Below, in pieces: positions 40,829 to 48,454 of a DNA stretch of 54,054 nt. This DNA is from an uncultured Prevotellaceae bacterium (GTDB lineage: Bacteria; Bacteroidota; Bacteroidia; Bacteroidales; Bacteroidaceae). The stretch covers positions 1 to 54,054 of the forward strand of contig CAMZAE010000011.1 in NCBI GenBank assembly GCA_947304115.1, given 5' to 3'. The notes below the pieces were generated by a model. That model saw nothing but the letters and a program-made list of their open reading frames with translations. It was not told where the DNA came from and did not search any database. Made by a program: the position numbers and the translations under genes. Every line of letters begins with the position of its first letter. Position 1 is the stretch's first letter.

Positions 40829-41216
40829 GGCTTGATTGTGTGGGGTTGTAATCTCCGTTGCCTATTATTGATTTATGTAAAGCAGACAGTTGTTTGCCAA
40901 GGGGCCTTATTTGTTGCTCAAATTCTTTCAGTTGTTCTTCGTTTATATAGTTCTCGTCTAATGACAACTCTAATTCGCACATAACTTCATTGAGTGAGCC
41001 ATAGGCTATTTGTATGAAGTGAGCTTTTTCTTTGGCAGAAAACCTTCCGAAGCCTTCTGCTATGTTGATAGGGATGGACATTACAGCTCTGCGTAGTTGG
41101 TCGCACAAGGCAAAGCGTTCGTCAACAGGAAAGGTCTTGATGAGTTTACATACAGAATGGGACAAAGTTTTGGCACCCTTATAAACCTCCAATCTTCTAT
41201 AATAAAAATCATCCAT
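40818..41216 (-). CDS. Four-helix-bundle protein (S23/23S rRNA intervening-sequence protein family)
   Basis: A 132-residue all-helical protein with the family signature: DFYYRRLEVYKGAKTLSHSV, FALCDQLRRAVMSIPINIAEGFGR and a KEKAHFIQIAYGSLNEVMCELELS helix. The family is encoded in intervening sequences of some 23S rRNA genes and includes the Avd accessory protein of diversity-generating retroelements. Here there is no rRNA, reverse transcriptase or variable repeat. The gene is bracketed by GGATTAA/TTAATCC arrays in inverted orientation, and its last codons and stop are formed by the left array. Molecular function unknown; may be the protein of a small mobile element (inference). Confidence 0.88.
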   Translation of the reverse strand: MDDFYYRRLEVYKGAKTLSHSVCKLIKTFPVDERFALCDQLRRAVMSIPINIAEGFGRFSAKEKAHFIQIAYGSLNEVMCELELSLDENYINEEQLKEFEQQIRPLGKQLSALHKSIIGNGDYNPTQSSPNL

Positions 41217-41236
41217 CGTGATTTTTGTAACAAGCC

Positions 41237-41264
41237 TTAATCCTTAATCTTTAATCCTTAATCC
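41237..41264. repeat. Right TTAATCC heptad array next to the S23 gene
   Basis: TTAATCC, TTAATCT, TTAATCC, TTAATCC, preceded by CAAGCC. With 40794-40834 it forms imperfect inverted repeats of about 35 nt around the S23 gene. Confidence 0.87.
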
Positions 41265-41274
41265 AGATTCAACG

Positions 41275-42372
41275 CTACACGTTGAATCTAAAATGCATGA
41301 TGTCGCCGTCCTGCACCACATAGTCCTTGCCTTCGACGCTCATCTTGCCTGCTTCGCGGACGGCGGCCTCACTACCATATTTTATGTAGTCCTCGTACTT
41401 TATGACCTCCGCGCGGATAAAGCCCTTCTCGAAGTCCGTGTGAATGACACCGGCACATTGCGGCGCCTTCCATCCTCTGCGGAAAGTCCAGGCCTTCACC
41501 TCCATCTCGCCTGCCGTGATGAAAGTCTGCAGGGTGAGCAGGTGGTAGATCGCCTTTATGAGGCGGTTGCAGCCGCTCTCCGTCAAGCCGAGGTCCTCGA
41601 GGAACATCTGCTTCTCCTCGTAGGTCTCCAACTCTGCGATGTCGGCTTCCGTCTGTGCCGAGATGATGAGCATCTCAGCATCCTCGCCCTCAATGGCTTT
41701 CTTGACAGCCTCTGTGTAAGCGTTTCCTGTGGCAGCCGATGCGTCATCGACATTGCAGACATACAGCACGGGCTTCGTGGTAAGCAGGAAAAGGCCGTTG
41801 GCTGCCGATTGCTCATCCTCTGTCTCGAAGGTGACACTTCGAGCACTCTGGCCTTTGTTCAAGGCTTCTTGGTAGCGGAGCAGAACGTCAAGCTCAATCT
41901 TTGCCTGCTTGTCGCCGCCCACACGGGCTTGTTTCTCAACCTTCTTGATGCGGTTCTCTATCGTTTCTAGATCCTTGATTTGCAGTTCCGTATCGATGAT
42001 TTCCTTGTCGCGAACGGGATCGACACTGCCATCGACATGTACAATGCCGTCGTTGTCGAAGCATCGCAGCACATGGATGATGGCATCGCATTCACGGATG
42101 TTGGCGAGGAACTGGTTGCCCAAACCTTCGCCCTTACTGGCACCTTTCACGAGACCTGCAATGTCAACAATATCGCACACGGCAGGCACGATACGTCCTG
42201 GATGCACAAGTTCGGCGAGTTTTGTCAGTCTTTCGTCAGGAACGGTGACTTGCCCGAGTTGTGCATCAATGGTGCAGAAGGGGAAATTGGCTGCCTGCGC
42301 TTTCGCGCTCGACAGGCAATTGAAGAGAGTTGACTTGCCTACATTTGGCAGACCTACTATGCCGGCTTTCAT
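41275..42372 (-). CDS. ychF: Ribosome-binding ATPase YchF
   Basis: A 365-residue Obg-family P-loop protein that prefers ATP. G1 is GLPNVGKSTLFNCL (residues 7-20), G3 is DIAGLVKGASKGEGLGNQFLANIRECD, and the G4 position reads NVDD rather than NKxD, as in ATP-specific YchF. The C-terminal TGS domain includes LQTFITAGEMEVKAWTFRRG and CAGVIHTDFEKGFIRAEVI. Involved in ribosome function and stress response. Start MKAGIVGLPNV is the conserved one. Confidence 0.96.
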   Translation of the reverse strand: MKAGIVGLPNVGKSTLFNCLSSAKAQAANFPFCTIDAQLGQVTVPDERLTKLAELVHPGRIVPAVCDIVDIAGLVKGASKGEGLGNQFLANIRECDAIIHVLRCFDNDGIVHVDGSVDPVRDKEIIDTELQIKDLETIENRIKKVEKQARVGGDKQAKIELDVLLRYQEALNKGQSARSVTFETEDEQSAANGLFLLTTKPVLYVCNVDDASAATGNAYTEAVKKAIEGEDAEMLIISAQTEADIAELETYEEKQMFLEDLGLTESGCNRLIKAIYHLLTLQTFITAGEMEVKAWTFRRGWKAPQCAGVIHTDFEKGFIRAEVIKYEDYIKYGSEAAVREAGKMSVEGKDYVVQDGDIMHFRFNV

Positions 42373-42389
42373 ATTGTTATCGTATGTTA

Positions 42390-43538
42390 CTATAAGTCTT
42401 TAAAGTTGTCGTTCTCCGCCGCTTTGATGGCGACGCACTCCATCTCGATGAGCCACGCGGGGCGGCAGACGGGGGCCAGGGTAAAGACTGTGGGAATGTT
42501 GGGATACTTCTCGCGGAACATGCGACTGACCGTCTCGTAGTCGGAGCCGTCGCGCAGATAGACGATGATGTGTGCCGCGTCGTCGATGGTCATATCAGCC
42601 TCCTCAAGCAACTTGCCCACATTCTCCCACATCCGTCTCGTCTGCATCTCCACGTCGCCCACATACATCACTTCGCCCTTATTGTCGATGCTGGCCGTTC
42701 CAGAGATGATAGCATGGTTGCGGTCGCCGAACTGTAAGAGCGTGCCGCGCTCGAAGGTGACGCCGTACTCGGCCGTACGGTTCAGGTGCGATGCGGCATA
42801 GAGATACCGTTGCTGCTCAGGCTTGAAACCCTTAAGGGCATAGCATCCCAGTTGTATGATTGACTTCGGATCGACAGGATTCCCACCGATGCCAGTGGAA
42901 GCGATGTAGTGTGTATCGGGAGCCAAGCCGTGCTGGGCGAAGTTCTCCCAACGGGCAAGGACGAGACCTTTATACTGCGTATCGACGTCTCTGACGAAGA
43001 ACCAGGTGCGGATGCAGTTGTCTTCCAAAGTCATCTCGCCCGCTTCAAGGAGTTGTTCGTAGTCCTCCAGGAGCGTCTGCGTCTGGCTGTAGCTACTCCC
43101 CTCGCCTATCGTCATGCCCATTGTCCACAGGTGCTCGTAGCCATTATGACGTACGAGGGTGGAACACAGACGGTCGGCTGCCCCGATGACCTCCGTGCCA
43201 CGTTGCAGATAGAGCCACAGAGCCACTTTGCTTCCGTCGAGAGGTGGTTGCTGTATGTAGGAGACAGTGCAGGTGGCGTCCTCTCCCATGAGAGGCCGTT
43301 GGTTGGTGGCATCCGAAAGGAAATAGCGTTTGAAGACAGGTTTTGCGCCTTCAAAGTCTTTCATGCCCAACAAATGCGCCTCCGCCTGACAGATGCGGCG
43401 GTATTGTCCCGGGAAGTTCTCGCTACGCGGTTCGAGGTGCAGCATTACATGCCACTCCGCCGTCTTATCCTCTGGCAAAAAGGCTGACCATTCGATGGTA
43501 ACACCGAGCCTTTCCAGATATATTTTCTTAAATTGCAT
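42390..43538 (-). CDS. Rid (YjgF/L-PSP) superfamily protein, long form
   Basis: A 382-residue protein whose C-terminal 130 residues (about 245-375) carry the YjgF/RidA fold (ISGTASIDNKGEVMYVGDVEMQTRRMWENVGKLLEEADMT, IIVYLRDGSDYETVSRMFREKYPNIP, VCRPAWLIEMECVA). The N-terminal part also has a Rid-like layout, as in chorismatase-like FkbO/Hyg5 proteins, but the catalytic residues of those enzymes cannot be confirmed by eye. Activity unknown: deaminase or chorismatase-type are options. Preceded by a -7 box TACCTTTG (43561-43569, minus) and a heptad array. Confidence 0.8.
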   Translation of the reverse strand: MQFKKIYLERLGVTIEWSAFLPEDKTAEWHVMLHLEPRSENFPGQYRRICQAEAHLLGMKDFEGAKPVFKRYFLSDATNQRPLMGEDATCTVSYIQQPPLDGSKVALWLYLQRGTEVIGAADRLCSTLVRHNGYEHLWTMGMTIGEGSSYSQTQTLLEDYEQLLEAGEMTLEDNCIRTWFFVRDVDTQYKGLVLARWENFAQHGLAPDTHYIASTGIGGNPVDPKSIIQLGCYALKGFKPEQQRYLYAASHLNRTAEYGVTFERGTLLQFGDRNHAIISGTASIDNKGEVMYVGDVEMQTRRMWENVGKLLEEADMTIDDAAHIIVYLRDGSDYETVSRMFREKYPNIPTVFTLAPVCRPAWLIEMECVAIKAAENDNFKDL

Positions 43539-43560
43539 GGTGCTTTGTATGATATTGGGT

Positions 43561-43569
43561 GCAAAGGTA
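43561..43569 (-). promoter_or_regulatory. Probable -7 box of the Rid-family gene
   Basis: The minus strand reads GTACCTTTGC, matching TAnnTTTG, 23 nt upstream of the start. Confidence 0.5.
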
Positions 43570-43578
43570 CGACTTTTA

Positions 43579-43606
43579 ATTGAAAGTTGAAAATTGAGAG
43601 TTGAAA
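43579..43606. repeat. Four TTGAAA-type heptads
   Basis: ATTGAAA, GTTGAAA, ATTGAGA, GTTGAAA, exactly 28 nt, between the cytochrome gene and the Rid-family gene promoter. Confidence 0.75.
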
Positions 43607-43627
43607 ATTATTATGCGATAAGGAATT

Positions 43628-44374
43628 CTATGGCTTAAGATGGTTTATCCAATCGTCGATGAGGGCTGACACTTCCTCTATATTCGTCTTGAATTGGCTG
43701 CTGAGGATTTCCGTATGATTGTGTGAAAGAAGGTTTTCTCCGCCTTCATTCAGGATGAGATGCAGCAAGGAACCTTCAGCATTGCCGCTCTCCACGCGAA
43801 GGAAGCCCTCGCGCCGTGTGCTCGGCACATCCACAAGGGCGGCCTGCGCATGGCCATCGGTCAGGTTCAGCCCTGCTGCCGAGCGGCCGCTTGCACCGTG
43901 ACACTGTATGCAGGCTCTATTGAAGAGTCCCGTTTGCAAAATGCCGAAGCGTCCTGCATCGACGGTGCCGAGGCCGAGGCGTATCGTGTCGCGTGCTGTA
44001 TTCTCGGCATAGTCGGCCATGTCGATGGTCGCCAGTGTGATGATGCGCTTACGCAGGGAGTTGATCAGAGACACCTCGACGGTCTTCACCTCCCCGCTCA
44101 GGTTCGAGAGGACAATGGCCCCCTCCCAACCTCCTCCAATGGAGGAGGGGAACTGCCGCTGCAAGAGAGCATATTTACTGTCCGCTGTGAAGCCAGCCAC
44201 GGCCAGCGTGTAGTCGCTGCCTTCCCACTCGGAAAGGCCACTTATCTGTGCCGTCACTTTCACGGTATAGCCCTTTTCATCGACAGAATAGACCTTCTCT
44301 GCAATATCTCCGCTGTCGCAGGCTGAGAGCCAGATGCCTGCAATAACATATAATATATAATGTATAGCTTTCAT
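43628..44374 (-). CDS. c-type cytochrome lipoprotein
   Basis: A 248-residue lipoprotein (lipobox IWLSAC, Cys19) with a single haem-c site CIQCHG (from residue 155) in a short cytochrome-like domain (FNRACIQCHGASGRSAAGLNL). The N-terminal half is beta-rich. Residues about 74-86 (FPSSIGGGWEGA) are encoded by a GC-rich palindromic element. Last gene of the porin-imelysin-DHOR-porin-cytochrome operon; it could pass electrons to or from the di-haem oxidoreductase (inference). Confidence 0.78.
   Translation of the reverse strand: MKAIHYILYVIAGIWLSACDSGDIAEKVYSVDEKGYTVKVTAQISGLSEWEGSDYTLAVAGFTADSKYALLQRQFPSSIGGGWEGAIVLSNLSGEVKTVEVSLINSLRKRIITLATIDMADYAENTARDTIRLGLGTVDAGRFGILQTGLFNRACIQCHGASGRSAAGLNLTDGHAQAALVDVPSTRREGFLRVESGNAEGSLLHLILNEGGENLLSHNHTEILSSQFKTNIEEVSALIDDWINHLKP
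44117..44154. repeat. GC-rich palindromic element inside the cytochrome gene
   Basis: CCTCCTCC-AAT-GGAGGAGG stem with CCCCCTCCCAA on one side. The reverse complement matches 38092-38127 base for base over most of its length. Confidence 0.83.
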
Positions 44375-44400
44375 TGAGATAGAAGATTGAGCATTGAAAG

Positions 44401-44437
44401 ACTCCCCTCTCCTCGGAGAGGGGTTAGGGGTGAGGCT
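44401..44437. repeat. GC-rich palindromic element between the cytochrome and porin genes
   Basis: CTCCCCTCTCC-TC-GGAGAGGGG followed by TTAGGGGTGAGGCTTTTT. The only clear intergenic copy. On the minus strand it could also weaken or end transcription between the two genes. Confidence 0.85.
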
Positions 44438-44440
44438 TTT

Positions 44441-45673
44441 TCAGAAACTGTATTGCAGTTGCAAGGTCGCAGCGTGTGTGCTGAGGCCCAGGTCGTCGTT
44501 GTCGCGGTCAAGTTGTGTGGCGTGGCCGTAGCGACCTGTGAACTGGTACATCGCCGAGAGTTTCAGGTTACACTTGTTGACATAGTAGTTGACGACGGCC
44601 GCAGGCATGTTGAGAAAGCCATCCCTACCCGAGCCGTTGCGGTCAAAGAAATCATAGCGAAAGCCTGCCTGCAGGCTTTTCGTAAAGAAGTATCCCACCT
44701 GTCCATACGCTCCCCAAAAGTTGTAGCTTTCGTCTATCTTCTGCCGCCTTGTGAAGCTGACATGCATCCAATAGCCTTCTGCGGCAGCGTACCAGCGGCC
44801 ATTGAGCATACTCCACTCCACACCGAGGCGCGTGTCGTTGGTGCTTTCGCTTTCACTCTCCACGTTGATGCCGCCGCTCATCCCGAAGAGCATGTGGCGG
44901 CCGTTGAGCATGTGGCTGTTGCCCTGCGTGGCAGGCATGTGGCCCCAAGGCATGAAAGTGAGACGCCCCGCATAAAGCAGAGAGGGGATGTGGGCGTCGT
45001 CAGAAAGCGTCTTCGTCGCCATGTTCACACCGCTGCCCGTGCCGTTCCATAGTCCCACCTCGTAGCCCATCATCCAACTGTCGGGTTTCTTGTTGAGCCT
45101 CACTTTACCGTGAAACTGGAAACCGAGGTCGAAGCCCATGCCGATGGAGGGTGTCACGGCGTTGAGGCTGTAAGGCAGGATGACGGATGCTGTCAGGGAC
45201 GTTGGCAGACAAGGGAATAGCGTCTCACCCAACGTTGTGAGATAGGCATGGAAATAAGGTGACTTGAACTTTCCGGCACGAAAACGTGCAGCAGAAGAAA
45301 GACGATAGTCAACCCATGCCTGCTGAAGCACGTTACCGCCAGAACCAGCCGCGTTGATACTCAAATTATAATCCAGCCTACCGAAGGTTGTGCCGGTGAA
45401 ACCCAGGATGGCATACGGCATGGAGAAGCCAGAATTGGCCACATTGTCCTGATTGTATGCCTTGTCCAAGCCCTCGTCATCGTAGTAATTATACGAGCCG
45501 CGCGTCTGCAGGAACAGATACGGCTTGAAGACAAAGCGGCCGTCGCGTGACTGCAAGGTAAAACCTCTGTTGTCGGCGATGCCCAGCACGCCGTTCTCCA
45601 TGTCAATGCCCTGCTTCTCCTGTGCCATCATAGGCATTGCAAGGAAGGCAGTCAATAATAAAATTGTTTTCAT
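44441..45673 (-). CDS. Porin (OprO/OprP-like) of the iron operon
   Basis: A 410-residue outer-membrane protein. The signal peptide is MKTILLLTAFLAMPMMAQ. The barrel has the phosphate-selective-porin texture (FKPYLFLQTRGSYNYYDD, AWVDYRLSSAARFRAGKFKSPYF, LQAGFRYDFFDRNG) and ends LQLQYSF with a C-terminal phenylalanine. Substrate is not evident; the context suggests iron or haem-related solutes. It lies between the DHOR gene and the cytochrome gene. Confidence 0.83.
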   Translation of the reverse strand: MKTILLLTAFLAMPMMAQEKQGIDMENGVLGIADNRGFTLQSRDGRFVFKPYLFLQTRGSYNYYDDEGLDKAYNQDNVANSGFSMPYAILGFTGTTFGRLDYNLSINAAGSGGNVLQQAWVDYRLSSAARFRAGKFKSPYFHAYLTTLGETLFPCLPTSLTASVILPYSLNAVTPSIGMGFDLGFQFHGKVRLNKKPDSWMMGYEVGLWNGTGSGVNMATKTLSDDAHIPSLLYAGRLTFMPWGHMPATQGNSHMLNGRHMLFGMSGGINVESESESTNDTRLGVEWSMLNGRWYAAAEGYWMHVSFTRRQKIDESYNFWGAYGQVGYFFTKSLQAGFRYDFFDRNGSGRDGFLNMPAAVVNYYVNKCNLKLSAMYQFTGRYGHATQLDRDNDDLGLSTHAATLQLQYSF

Positions 45674-45678
45674 CAGAT

Positions 45679-45714
45679 TTATTCAGATTATTCAGAGTAC
45701 TCAGGTTATTCAGA
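45679..45714. repeat. Four 9-nt units (TTATTCAGA type)
   Basis: TTATTCAGA, TTATTCAGA, GTACTCAGG, TTATTCAGA fill the spacer between the DHOR gene and the porin gene. Confidence 0.75.
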
Positions 45715-45718
45715 TTCT

Positions 45719-47227
45719 TCAAAGGCTTTCCAGAAACTTGATAAGCGCCGTGCGATCGTCCTTCTGCATGTTTGCAAAGATGTTCTTGCTGGTTTCGGCT
45801 TCGCCGCCATGCCACATGATGGCTTCCATGAGGTTGCGGGCGCGTCCGTCGTGAAGGAAGTAGGTATGCGCGTTGACCTTCTCCTGTAGCCCGATGCCCC
45901 AGAGTGGTGTCGTCCGCCATTCGTTGCCGCGTGCCAAACCGCTGACATAATTGTCGTTCAGGCCAACACCCATAATCTCGCTCCCCATGTCATGCAAAAG
46001 GTAATCGCTGTAGGGATGGATTGTCTGACTGCCGAGCCACGGGAGTTCTGTGCCATTAAGCAAGCTTGCGCCGCGCGACCTGGTATGTAAAGTGGTGACG
46101 TGACAAAGGTGACATTTCGCCTCGTAGAATTTCTGTTCGCCTATGCTGATGAGTTCCCTTTCCGTGATGGTACGACCTTTGTAAGCGGCAGGTTGCTTCG
46201 TACTGCCCAAGCGACGTGCCGGCACGCCGAGTCCGTGCAGGTAGAAATCAACATCCTCCATGTCTTCGGTCGAAACATCAAGATGGTCATAGAGCAGTCC
46301 CATCATCGAGCCTTCCTGCATTTGTGACTGCCCCTCGCATATCTTTTCAGGGTAACGGCTGTTCGTTGCGCCCATGTCCGACGAGAAGCCAAGCTCGACG
46401 GTCAGGTCCGCATGCTGTGCCTTGTTGCCCGAAAGTCCGAGCTGGCGAATGCCACGTTCCGTAATATAGTTGCAGCGGCCGCTGATGCCATACTCCGGAT
46501 AGTTGGACTTCGCCGCAAGCTGCTCTATCTCGTTCCTGTCAAGAGCCATCATCTGTCCCATACCTACATGCCTGAGAGGTATGCGAACCGTGCAGAAAAG
46601 TTCCTCTGGATTGATGGACTCGCCTGTCTCTCCGTAGCCTTTATACCAGTCGGTAATTCGGTATTCCGGATAGACGAGGCTATATGCTTCGCCGTCGGGG
46701 AAGGTGAATTGCTTCTCATGCCAACGGCATTCCAACTTACCTTCGGCCGTCACACCATAGATGCTTTGGTCATGCAAAACACGACCATAGTTCTGGAAGA
46801 AGGCTCCGTTCTTGCGCGTCACATAGACTAACATCGCACTGAAACCGTATGCACCTGAGCCATAGACAGGCGAACCATCTGCATCTATACCTGTTTGTGT
46901 CCAGAGTGCAGGCTTTGTGCGTCCGGCATTGCGATGGCACGAGCCGCAAGAATAGCCAGCATAAACAGGTCCAAGCCCTGCAGATTGTGTCAGGGCGTCG
47001 TCATAAAGGCCGTCGCCATTGATGAAGCGACGGGAATTTGCCTTGATATTCTCCACCCAGTCGGCTTCAGTATCATAGGCAAAAGACGAATTGATGAAAA
47101 CCGTACTTGTGCCTGCACTCAAAGCATAGCCTTCGGGTGCTTCAAAGTCAGTTGCAGTGAAGTTTTCATCTTCTCCATCGCAAGCGGCAAGAAGGAGTGC
47201 CAGGAATATAATCTGCTTAACTTTCAA
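45719..47227 (-). CDS. Di-haem oxidoreductase lipoprotein (DHOR family)
   Basis: A 502-residue lipoprotein (lipobox LLLAAC) of the di-haem oxidoreductase family. Two haem-c sites are seen: CGSCH (from residue 94) and CHLCH (from residue 372). Conserved stretches include LGPVYAGYSCGSCHRNAGR, WGIGLQEKVNAHTYFLHDGRARNLMEAIMWHGGEA. The family is often encoded beside imelysins and is thought to act in iron or haem metabolism, though the reaction is unproved. It starts inside a heptad array, 10 nt past the imelysin stop. Confidence 0.9.
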   Translation of the reverse strand: MKVKQIIFLALLLAACDGEDENFTATDFEAPEGYALSAGTSTVFINSSFAYDTEADWVENIKANSRRFINGDGLYDDALTQSAGLGPVYAGYSCGSCHRNAGRTKPALWTQTGIDADGSPVYGSGAYGFSAMLVYVTRKNGAFFQNYGRVLHDQSIYGVTAEGKLECRWHEKQFTFPDGEAYSLVYPEYRITDWYKGYGETGESINPEELFCTVRIPLRHVGMGQMMALDRNEIEQLAAKSNYPEYGISGRCNYITERGIRQLGLSGNKAQHADLTVELGFSSDMGATNSRYPEKICEGQSQMQEGSMMGLLYDHLDVSTEDMEDVDFYLHGLGVPARRLGSTKQPAAYKGRTITERELISIGEQKFYEAKCHLCHVTTLHTRSRGASLLNGTELPWLGSQTIHPYSDYLLHDMGSEIMGVGLNDNYVSGLARGNEWRTTPLWGIGLQEKVNAHTYFLHDGRARNLMEAIMWHGGEAETSKNIFANMQKDDRTALIKFLESL

Positions 47228-47248
47228 TTCTTAACTTTCAATTTTCAA
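47221..47248. repeat. Four CTTTCAA-type heptads
   Basis: CTTTCAA, TTCTTAA, CTTTCAA, TTTTCAA span the imelysin stop (47238) and the DHOR start (47227). Confidence 0.7.
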
Positions 47249-48413
47249 CTTTCCTCGGCTCACCGTTCTTGAAGAGCAGAAACTCTAATGTATGAAATCC
47301 GCGAATGTTTTGAGCATCGGCAATGCTTTCATTCTCCTCATCATATTCTCCGCTCCAGTCAAGACCGCTGAAGTCGCCGCTGCAAAGCACATTCTTAATC
47401 GCATCTTGGTCGAGTGGCCATGAATCCATATTGGGATCAAGGCCGAGTTCATCAACAGGACCAAACAGGAAGGCCTCGCTCATCTCCCAAGGCTGGCGGG
47501 CTGCCATCCAAGCGACTGCTGCCGTTTCGAATGTCGCATTAGAGGGATTTGCGGCAAGTGCCTGAACGGCGACATGAAGAGCAGCATTAGCATCTTTTAA
47601 GTCTTTGTAGGTCGGTAGCACGACGATGTCAACATAATCGGCAACGATGGCTTTCAGTTCCGCCTCGTCCTCGAAGCCCTCCACTTTTACCTTGAGAATT
47701 TTGAGCACGTTCTTCAAATTGTTGCAAGCATCCATAGCCGTGAGAACGCTTGGATTGCCAATGTGACTGCGGAAGGGGGCTGCCATACCTTCGATGGCGG
47801 CAATGGCGGTATTGATTGCAGTGTTCACCTGCCCGGCAAACTCTGCTTGTCCGTTGGCAATGAGGTAAGCAGCAATGCTGTGGCTCCCTGCCATGCCCTT
47901 GTAGGAGCAGTTGAAGGCGTTCTGGATGGAACGGATATTGTTCGAGTAGTCTTGGATGGAGTGATAACTATACCAAGACTCAACTGCATAGACGGCCTCT
48001 GTGTACTTCCCGTTCTCCCACTTGTCGCGAGGATCGCCTATCTTGCTCTCGCCTACTTCGTTTGCGATATCAATGCAACCGTCAACAATTTGTTCGATGC
48101 AATTGTTAGGACTGCTGTATGCGCCACGAACTTCCTTGAAGGTCGTCTGGTAGGCTTCTTCGCCGTTCAAACCCTCGTTCCATGCCTTATAGAGTTTTGC
48201 GGCATCGTCTTTCAAACGAGAGGACACGGCAGCAGCATAGTTGCACCAATTGTCTTGATAATCTGAGAAGTTTGCATCTGTTTCGTTAATTGTTACGTCG
48301 GCAGTGCCTTCGGGCATTGTGTCCTGAGGTCCGACGATATTGTTGTTCTTGCTGCACGAAGCTGCAGCCATTGCAAAGGCAGTAATGCCAATAATAAAAA
48401 AGTTTGTTTTCAT
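47238..48413 (-). CDS. Imelysin family lipoprotein (iron-regulated IrpA/ICMP-like)
   Basis: A 391-residue lipoprotein (lipobox AAASC). The imelysin signatures are visible: ARQPWEMSEAFLFGPVDELGLDP and the metal-site motif RGFHTLEFLLF (GxHxxE) close to the C terminus. Imelysins are all-helical bacterial surface proteins linked to iron or haem uptake; despite the M75 peptidase label, protease activity is doubtful. It follows a porin gene and precedes the DHOR gene in one operon. Confidence 0.92.
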   Translation of the reverse strand: MKTNFFIIGITAFAMAAASCSKNNNIVGPQDTMPEGTADVTINETDANFSDYQDNWCNYAAAVSSRLKDDAAKLYKAWNEGLNGEEAYQTTFKEVRGAYSSPNNCIEQIVDGCIDIANEVGESKIGDPRDKWENGKYTEAVYAVESWYSYHSIQDYSNNIRSIQNAFNCSYKGMAGSHSIAAYLIANGQAEFAGQVNTAINTAIAAIEGMAAPFRSHIGNPSVLTAMDACNNLKNVLKILKVKVEGFEDEAELKAIVADYVDIVVLPTYKDLKDANAALHVAVQALAANPSNATFETAAVAWMAARQPWEMSEAFLFGPVDELGLDPNMDSWPLDQDAIKNVLCSGDFSGLDWSGEYDEENESIADAQNIRGFHTLEFLLFKNGEPRKVEN

Positions 48414-48454
48414 AGCCTTGTTCGTTACATCGTTATTACTTTATTACGAGCTTT

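Noticed and set aside
40818..41216. Avd protein of a diversity-generating retroelement
   Set aside because: No reverse transcriptase, template repeat or variable target gene is nearby; the gene fits the broader S23 family.
44401..44437. Plain transcription terminator
   Set aside because: It has a stem but clear relatives lie inside genes in frame, so it is better seen as a member of a repeat family, though it might still affect transcription.
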